Of a stretch of DNA of 47,726 nucleotides, positions 34,701-43,700 are shown one piece after another. Below the pieces are notes generated by a model, which was not told the DNA's origin, did no database searches, and saw only the letters and a list, made by a program, of their open reading frames with translations. Location: positions 1 to 47,726 of the forward strand of contig NZ_FPJO01000033.1 of the NCBI RefSeq assembly GCF_900119365.1, written 5' to 3'. The position numbers and the translations under genes were made by a program. The first letter of the stretch is position 1; each line of letters opens with the position of its first letter. The stretch comes from Streptomyces atratus (GTDB taxonomy: Bacteria; Actinomycetota; Actinomycetes; Streptomycetales; Streptomycetaceae).

Positions 34701-37700
34701 GGTACTCACCATGGGCGCTGCCCGCCTCGTTGAGCCCGGGGATCATGTAACCGTCAGCGGTCCCGGTGTCCTCGAAGAAGGCGGCCAGCGCCGCGTGGCT
34801 GGTTCCGTCGTCCAGTGCCAGCGCCGAGGCGGTGCCGGGCCGGGTCAGCCCGTTGCGGCGGGCCTTCGTCATGGCCTCGTCCAGCTCCGTGGCGGTCAGC
34901 TTGCGCGGATCGCCCACGGCCGGGGCCACGGAGGCGCCGTAAGCCTTGGCGATGGCCAGGACACCGGCTTCCTTCAGCCTGTCGAGACCGACGATCCGGC
35001 GGACCTGGAAGCCCGTGGACGGCTGCTGGAAAGGCTTTTCGGTGCCGTTCGGCTGCGGAACGGAACGCCACTCGTCGATGGCCGGCCGGGTCGCGGATCC
35101 CTGCGCCCACACGGTGACCGAACCATCCGAATCGTCCACCGAGGGCGGGCCGAGCGGATCGTCCGCCCGGCCGACGCCCGTGTCCGGGGCGGTCATGCTC
35201 AGCGGCACCTGCTCGCGCAGCGTGCCCACCCCGCCCGCCGCGGTGAGGGGGGTCCTGCCGTTCCCGAATTCGAGCGTGAGCCGCAGCGTGTAGCGGGTGA
35301 GGTATTCGGCGTGCGGCTCCTTCGCAGAGAAGATATGCCTCCTCGTGCGCGTGCGGGAGCGGCTGCGGGAGTCCACCTCGGCGCTGGTGATCAGCCCCTC
35401 GTACGTCCCGTGGACGGCCTGGAGGTCGCCCGGCTGTGACTTTGCATCCGGAGGCTGCGTCTCGCCCACCCCCTGCGCCAGACTCAGACCGGCCGCACGA
35501 GAGCTGACCGCGGACTTCCCCTCCGCCTCGGTCACAGAGGTGCTCCGGGTGTCCTCCAGAACGACACCGTGGCCGAGGCCGGCGAACTCCGGCTCCTCGG
35601 CGATGAGTTCCACCCGCAGGGCGCCGACACGGCTCCCGACGCGAATTCCCATCGCGCGCCAACGGCCGACCCGGGTGCGCGCCCCCGCCCCGGTGGAGGT
35701 CATCTGTTCACGCAGGGCCCGCACCGCTCGCGGGGTGACCAGGGAATGCACTCGCTCGCGGTCCGCCTCGTCGACCTTCCAGTCCCGCAACTGCTGGTCG
35801 AATTCGGCCAGCACCCCGGTGGTGTCCAGCGAGTTGACGGGATACGACGCGATCTGGTGCTCGCGCAACGACGGGGGCTGCGTCCACTTGTTGTCCAGAT
35901 AGAGGGGTACACCACCCAGCCCGTCCTTGATGAGTCCGAGCTGATGTGCGGACTTCTCCGAAAGGTGGCCCAGATAGTTTGAGGCGAACGTGAGCTGCTT
36001 CCCGGCCCAGCTGTTCCGGTAGAAGGGGGACAGCACCGGGCGGAGAAGACCGTCCGGGCGCACGGAGCCCACGAGGTCGTGCTGGACGTCACCCGACACC
36101 AGGACCTTGTAGCCACCGTCGTCACGGTTGATGTCCGAGGTGACGGTACGGGTCACGCTCCTGGCCTCGGTGCTGGAGCTCCCCCTGCGGTACACCAGGC
36201 CGGAGAACGTGGTCAACTCGACCCCGCCCGCGTGCCAGACACCCGCGCCTCCGGCGAGCGCGGCAAGACCGAAGGTCTTGGCGGCGGTCACCGACCCCGA
36301 CATCTGCGTATCGCTGCCGACCGCCACCTCCGTCCCTATCTTGACCGGCCCGGAGACAACGACCGGGTTGAGCACCCGCATGCGGAGCACCAACTCACCC
36401 ACCCTGTTGCGCAGGGCGCCTTCGGCGATCACGGATATCCGGGAGCCGGCGGCACTGAATGTCTGGTCGGAGCCGGCAATGAGGAACTGCGCCTGGAGGC
36501 GCCGCATCATGACGTCGTGCGGGAGCGCACCGGTCTTGGAGAAGTGCCAGGAACCGCGGGACGCCTCCGCCATGAGATCCACCGCGGCAGCGGCCAGTTC
36601 CGCAGACGAGCCGACGCTGACCGTCTGAAACGGCTGGTCGCCGAACACGTGCCGGCCATGGCCCTCGGACGCCACCCGCAGGTCGCGGGTCACCAGGGCT
36701 TCCGCCTGCGCCCGGTCCAGCGGTTCCTCGAGAGGCTTCGCGCGGTCCGCCGCCCCCGTGTGCGGATCGGTGGCGGGCGTGTGCTCGTCCGGTACGGCCA
36801 GCACGACCCGGCCCACGACCGCCGCGCCCGCGCTGCCACCGACGAGGTCCGTGCTCACCTCGTCCTGGAGGAAGGACTGCATGCCGAGCACCCCCAGCGA
36901 GAGGGCCCTCGGCCCCCTGCGGTAGCGCGAGAAGCCGCCGATCTCCGCCGTCAGTTCCAACTGATAGCTGTGCAGATGGGAAGGGCGGGCGCTCGCGGCC
37001 AGCGGCTCATGCGTCGCGGTGGCCCCGTACTGGGTCCCGCGGCCCTCGGTCCTTCCCCACCGGGGACCGGCCGAGACGGTGCCGATGCCCCCGATGCCCC
37101 GCAGCATCACGCCGAACCCCGCGTCCTGGGCGTGTGTCACATTCTGCGAGCCGTCGAGGCGTTCCGTGCCGGGCGCGCTGGTCCTCAGGAGGAGGTCGTT
37201 CTGAGTGCCGTCGTAGCGGCGACCGGTCAGCTCGCCGCCGATCCGGATCGACAGCTGGGAACGCCTGGTGCGTGTGGGCGGGACCTCCAGACCGATCGAC
37301 AGCCCCGTCGTGGTGAGCGTCTCCAGGTTGCCGACGATGCTGTAGTGGGACAGGGCGTTCATGACGTGCAGGGTGTTCCGCAACGCCATGGCGTAGTGCT
37401 TCGGGCCGCGCCAGCGGGAGTCCTCGGGATCACCGAAATCCTCCAACGGTGCCAGCACACCCGGGTACCTGTCGGCGGCGGCCCTGATCAGCTTGTCGGT
37501 GAAGGCTTCCAGCCAAGTACGCTGCCCGCCCTCCTCACCGGCCAGCAGATCGCCGTTCTCATAGGTGAACGCCTCGGGCCTGCTCATACCCAGCACAGCG
37601 GGGCGGTCCTTGGTGAGGTAGACGGGAGCGAAGGGTTCGTTGTCGTTCCTCTTGCGCAGTGTCGTGCCGTCGTCCCAGCCGGCGAGGCGCCGCGCCTCGG

Positions 37701-40700
37701 TGTGCGTCATCCGGTCCAGGCTCCACGTGTCGAACCGGACGGCCTCGCTCGAACCGGTTCCGCGCACGTACACGGCCTTGTCGACCCGGTAGAGGAGCGT
37801 CGGCACGTTCTTGGCCCGACCGACGATCTTGCGGCTCCCCGAGCCGCCGAACGCGGAGCTGTGCGTCGTGCTGCTCTCGTAGCCGACGGAAGCCCCGGTG
37901 ATCAGCCGGCCCCAGGGGGCGAAGTCGAAGGTCGGACCGCCGGTGAAATTGATTCCCCAGTTGGTCGTCCTGGACAGCGTTCGTTCGTTCTTGACCGTCT
38001 GCTGGACGGTGAGGCGCATCTCGGCGACCTGGCTCTCGGTGAGCAGCTCGGCCTCTCCGGGCACGACCCTTTCCACGACGAACGCCCCGAGCGGCGATCC
38101 GTCCTCCCCGGACAACAGGGGTGTGGTGACACCGCCCTTGGCCAGACGGTCAGCTGCGCGGTTGAAGTTCTCCGAGGAGAAGAACGCGGTGAGGTACTCG
38201 TGGGCCTCACTGCCGGGCTCGGCGCCCAGTTCCCGCAGGATCTCGTCCCGCATCGGTCTGAGCGGCCCGTAGCCCTCGGTGTGCACCAGCCGGTAGTCGG
38301 ACTGAGCCCCCAGCGTCATCCTGATCGGCACCGGGCCGGGCTCGGTGGCCGAGGTCTCGCTGTCGGCCAGCCGTACCACCAGCCCGTTGCGCACCGCGAA
38401 GGTGAACGTGGACTCGCCCGCGAGGGGGGAGCCGTCCTGCCTGGCGGGACTCGTGCGTCCGGGGTCACCGGCGAGGGAGACCTCGTACACCAGGTCGTCC
38501 AGATGCAGGTGCGACGCCTCCGCCATGCGCGTCTCCACCTGGCCGAGCGTCTGGTCCTGCATGCCGTAGTCGTACGAGCGGGTGACGCCCACGGTCCCGC
38601 CGAGGCTCACGAGCCCGGCAACGCCCGGCCCCAGGGCGACGCCTGCCGCGCCCCGCCGCTTCATGCTCACCGACTCGACGGCGCCCGCGGTGACCTGGCT
38701 GCGGTGGGCCACGTCCACCTTGACCGGGTCACTGCCGATATCGGTGAAGCGCTCCCAGTTGCCATACGGCCGGGTGGTCACCCGCAGCACCTGCTCCTGG
38801 GGGCTTCCGAAAGCGGGGGACTCGTACCCGTCGCCGTGGAAGACCTGGGGGGTGGCTCTCAGCGCACGCTGCAGATGGGCCAGCGCCTCGCCCATGCCCG
38901 GCGTGGCGGAGCGCGCGTCGCCGAGGCGGACGCCGATCTCCCGCATCACGACGTCGACACCGCGGAGGGTGACCTGGCTGTGGCCGTAGGTCCGGCCCTC
39001 GGCGTCGCCGGTGCCGTAGCCGGTGGTGAGGTACTCCGGCAGCCTGCTGCCGTCGCTGAACGTCACCGGTCCCTCCTCCGGGGACGGCGACGGCATCGAA
39101 CGGTCGACGCGCGGCGGCCGGTGCAGGTCGAGTTCCGACTCGATCCGGGCGAAGGCGGTCTTCCGCTCGGGGGCACGCGGCGCGACCGTGGCCCCCTCCC
39201 CAGGGCCTTCCTCGGACTCGGCCGGGCTCTGGGACCGCGCCGAAATCCGGTGTTCCTCGTCCGGAGCGGCGGGCCCGGGATCGGCGGGCTCCGGTTCGGC
39301 GGCCGGTGCCTGTTGCGGGTCGGCCGCGGCATCCCCTGCCGTCACCTCGTCGAGCGGGTCAGCGGGGTCGGCGGGGGTCGTGCCGGAAAGCGGAGCAGGA
39401 CCGGCCGCGACGAAGGCCACCTCAGGGGGCGGCGCCTGGGGCAGATCGGTGCCTTCGGCCACCGCGGCGCCGACATCAGCACCCGACTGCCCGCCGTCCC
39501 CCGGCGCCACGCCCGCCGCGGCCGAAGTCGTACCCGTTGCCGCGGAGCTGACCCCGGCGCCCGTCGGCGAGTCATCGAGTCCCGCCGGGTCGGGTTCGCG
39601 GAGCGTGGTCGGCCGACTGAACGGATCCGCCAGGTCAAGGGCGTTCGCGATGGCTTCCGCCCCCCGCACCGGGTCGGCGTCCTGGGGCACCTCCCATGCG
39701 TCGGCCTCCGTGAACAGCCCGCCCATTCCCTCGGCGAAGTCCCGGAAATCGCCGGTGTCCGGCTGTATGCCCAAAAGGAGCGGCAGCTCGCTCACGGTCT
39801 CCCAGTCGGTCTCCGGATCGGGCAGGACCCAAACCGCATGGTGCGCCGCCTCGTGGTCCTCGACGCGAGCCAATGACACACGGACCAGCGGCGCCCCGTT
39901 CGCACGCGCCACGCCGCCGTAGACATCGGCCACCGCCGCCTGCATGCGTCCCCAGAGCTCGCTCAGCCGGGCGGGCTCGGTGTCGGGATCGGCATCCAGG
40001 TAGATCCGGGCCGAGAGGTCAAAGCCCCGCTGTCCGTTGGCCAACAGCACGTGTTGGACGTCGAAGCCGCACTGCCGCCCGTCGCGTTCGAACTCGACCG
40101 GCACGGCGGCCATCTCGCCGATCGGCCGCTCCTGCGGCCATCCGCGGTGCGGCTCCACCTGCAGGCTGAGGGCCTGATCGATGGCCGCCTGCCCCTCCAC
40201 CGGGTGGGCGCCCCGGGGCAGCAGCCATTCTTCCGCGGATGTCGTCTGGTCCAGCTGCCGGGCGACATCCATGAGTGCGTCGGGGCTCGTCGGCAGGCCC
40301 AAAAGATTCGGCAGGCCGTCCACGATTCTTCTCATGTTCTCCAGGTTCGTCTCCTCCGGCGTCAGGTCCACAGGGACCACGTGGTGCGCTGGCTGGGAGC
40401 CCTCGACGCGGGCCAACCGGACCTGCGGTGTCCCGTACCCGCGCGTGCTGCCGCCGTAGACAAGATCCGCCTCCGCCGCCAGGTAATCCCAGACAAGGTC
40501 CATCACGGCGGGTGTGGTGCCGGGCTGGGCGGCCAGGTGGATCCGGGCCGTGAGCCCAAGACCCTGTTGCCCGTCGGCGAACAGCACGCGCCGGACGTCG
40601 AAGCCGCACTGCCGCCCGTCGCGTTCGAACTCGACCGGCACGGCGGCCGTCTCGCCGGTCGGCCTCTCCTGCGGCCACCGAAGGTGGGGCTGTGTCTGCG

Positions 40701-43700
40701 TGGGCCGGTACGCGACATGCTGGCCGTCCCGGACCAGGCCCTCGATGCGGACACCGCCGACCTCACCCACCCAGTGACGGCTCCGGTCGCGATCTGGAAG
40801 TTCCCGGTACGTACCCGCGGCGATGGCCGCGTGGTGCGCATGCTCGACCGCGTCCAGCACGACGCGCGGTTCCCACGTCCTGGGGAACATGACGTGCTCG
40901 GCCCCGTCCCGGTGCAGATGCCAACGGCTGGGATCGTCCCCCTGTGGGTCGTCGTAACGCAGCGCCGGGTCAAGGAACCGGACACTGGCCTGGAACGTGC
41001 CGTTGTCGTACTCCTCGCCAGGCTCGACGTGCACGCCGTGGTAGGTCGCCTGCCGTGGCTCGAGTGCGTGGTGGGCGCCGCGGCGGGTGTGGCGGTCGCC
41101 GTACCTGGCCATGTCCTCGACCCGCCGGCCGATGCCCGAGTCAGCCTTGATGTCCGGCGCCGGCGCGTAGGGCGGGGCGGGCTGATCGGGCTGGTCGTCG
41201 GAGGGCCGGAATCCGGTGAAGGAGCCGTGGCTCAGTTCCCCCTTGATCCGCACTCCGGCGTACTCGCCCTCCCAGGTGTAGACGCCGCGCTCGCCCACGA
41301 TGGGTGGCTTCTTCTCGGACAGGGGATGCTCGCGCGGGGTCTGGGTGAGCATGTCGTGCTCGCGCAGGGCATGCAGGTACGCCTGCTCGGCCGCGTAGAC
41401 GACGTCATCCTCTGTCCAGTAAGCGGGGAACATCATCTGTCCCCGCTTAGGCTGCTTCGGCTGAGTAACGTGCAGATCGCCCGCGGCGGAGTGCAGCCGG
41501 TCCGTCGGCGCGACCGGGCGCGACAGGCCACCCGGCTCCCGCCCAGGGGCCAGGTCCTTGTACTCGCCGCGGTACGTCCCGTTCGGCCCAACCTCTCCCA
41601 GTGCAACCGGCCGCGCACGACCCGACATGCCGCTCGGCGGCAGATGGCCACCGCCCCCGACCCCGGGTTCCCCGTACAACACCGCTCTGCGGATGTCTTC
41701 AGGGAAATGGGCACGCGTCGGCAGCCCATCTGTTCGAGAAAGCGTGTCATCGGCATAGAACGCCGCCCCGCCGTCGACCCGGAGGCTTGCCGCGCCCTGA
41801 AGAGACTCCACCGCCGCCCCGAACTGACGCAGGTGACGAGGCGGAAGCCACCACCGGCCCGAGCCACCACGCGGGTCGGAGATGCGATGATCCGCGTCCA
41901 CGTCCGAACGGCCCCTGCTGTCCACGACCGCGGGGCCGGCCATCAGAGCCCCGTCCAGATAGACCGGGCGCGCGCCGAAGGCATGGCCCTCGCGGTACTC
42001 GTCGTCCAGCCCCAGCAGATGCCCCAGCTCGTGGGCCAATACGTGAGAAGGACTGTTGAGCGGCCAGTTCTCGAAGTTCACCTGCTCGCCGGAGCTGTGC
42101 ACACGGACGACGTGGTGAGCGGCATCCGGGTCCGACACGAGCTTCAGATCGACCCGGAACAGGTCTCCGTTGGGGAGCCGGGAACCAGCGTTGTACCGCT
42201 CGTTGACGCCGTCCTGGGCGCTCTGGAACAGCTGGCTGAGCTGCTCCTCGGTGACCGGAGACCCGTCTGCGGGCGCCAACCGTATGCGGACCACCAGCCG
42301 GGTGCCGAACTCCCCCGACGGCAATCGGTACCGCCGCGCCTCGAAGCGCCTGAGCTCGAGCGGGGCCATGTAGCCGTCCCACCGGGGCACCAGCTTCCGC
42401 TTCTCCTCCTCGTGGTTCCAGCGGCGGCGGAGCGCGGCGCTGCGCTCCTTGCTGTCCTGCGGCCAGTCCATCAGCTCCTGCGGAGGCTTCACCTCGCCCC
42501 GCCAGATCATGTCCGCACCGGCGAGCGGCCACCCGCTGGGCTGAGCCGGCGGCGTTTCAAGCTCCCCGCCATCCAGCGTGTCCGTATGGTTCGTGTCGGT
42601 CACCTCGCCCTGTGGCCGCGGCCGCTCTCCGGGGACGCCGACGATGTCTTCCGTATCGGAGCCGGACGCCGCGTCCTGCTCCTCGGCCCTCGTGTCCCCC
42701 TCGCGAACACCGTCTTCAACACCGTCTTCCAGCCCGCGCTCGGGCACCGACCGCACACTGTCCGCGGCCTGGGCCATCGCGCGCATCAGGCTGCGGAAGG
42801 CACCGACGGGCGCATGGGACTGTCCCCGCTGTTCGCGGGAGGAGGACTCGTGCGGGCTCTGCGTCGGAGGCCCGCTCCTGGGCGAGTCGGCGGAGCTCGG
42901 ACTGGGGGATGAGGACTCGGAGGAGGGGGAAGCCCCGTCCACGCTCTCCCTGTCCGGCTCGTACAGCCGCCGCTTCTCAGCCGCAGACCGCTGCTCGTCC
43001 GCCAGGGACTCGGCTCCGGCCGGAACGGAAAGAGCGTCATGGGCGTACGCCGCGGGACCAGTTTCGCCGGATGCGTCGTGCAGTTGTCCTGCCGGCAACG
43101 CGCCCATCGCCGCACCACCCGTCTCCGACGAGTCCTGACGCGGCGTCGCATCGTCGGCTGCGGATCGGGTGGACCCTGGAGCACCGTCGAATCCACGGGC
43201 ACTTGTGACGGCCGGCTCTTCGATGCTCTCGCCGCTGGTGGTGTCCATGCTTCCGCGGCCCGAATCGGACACGGTGGTAATCCGGCCGGGCGGAACCGAC
43301 GACTCGTGCGTCGGCCGGTCGGGAACCGAGGCGGCTGGATCAGTGATCACGGCGGGGTCGCCCGTCTCCGGACGCCCGTCATTCGCCACCGGATCGTCGG
43401 AAGTCGTCCGGACGGACCGCGACGCGGCGCCGGGGGCAGTCGTGGCGGCCGGCCCCTGCGGAACCGTGCCGGCCGGCGAAGCGGTCGCGGGGCCGGGCTG
43501 GGCCGCGCCCGTGCCCGCATGCGAGGCGGGCGCGGGACCGGGCTGGACCGCGCCCGGGATCCGGCCCGGGGAGGGCGGCGCCTGCTTCGCGGGCCGCCCG
43601 GGATCCACAACCTGACCGGCGCTGTGACCAGGGGCCGCCACCGACTCGTCCGCCGTCTTGGCAGAGGCAGTCTCGGAACGGCTCACCGTCTCGCCAGGGG

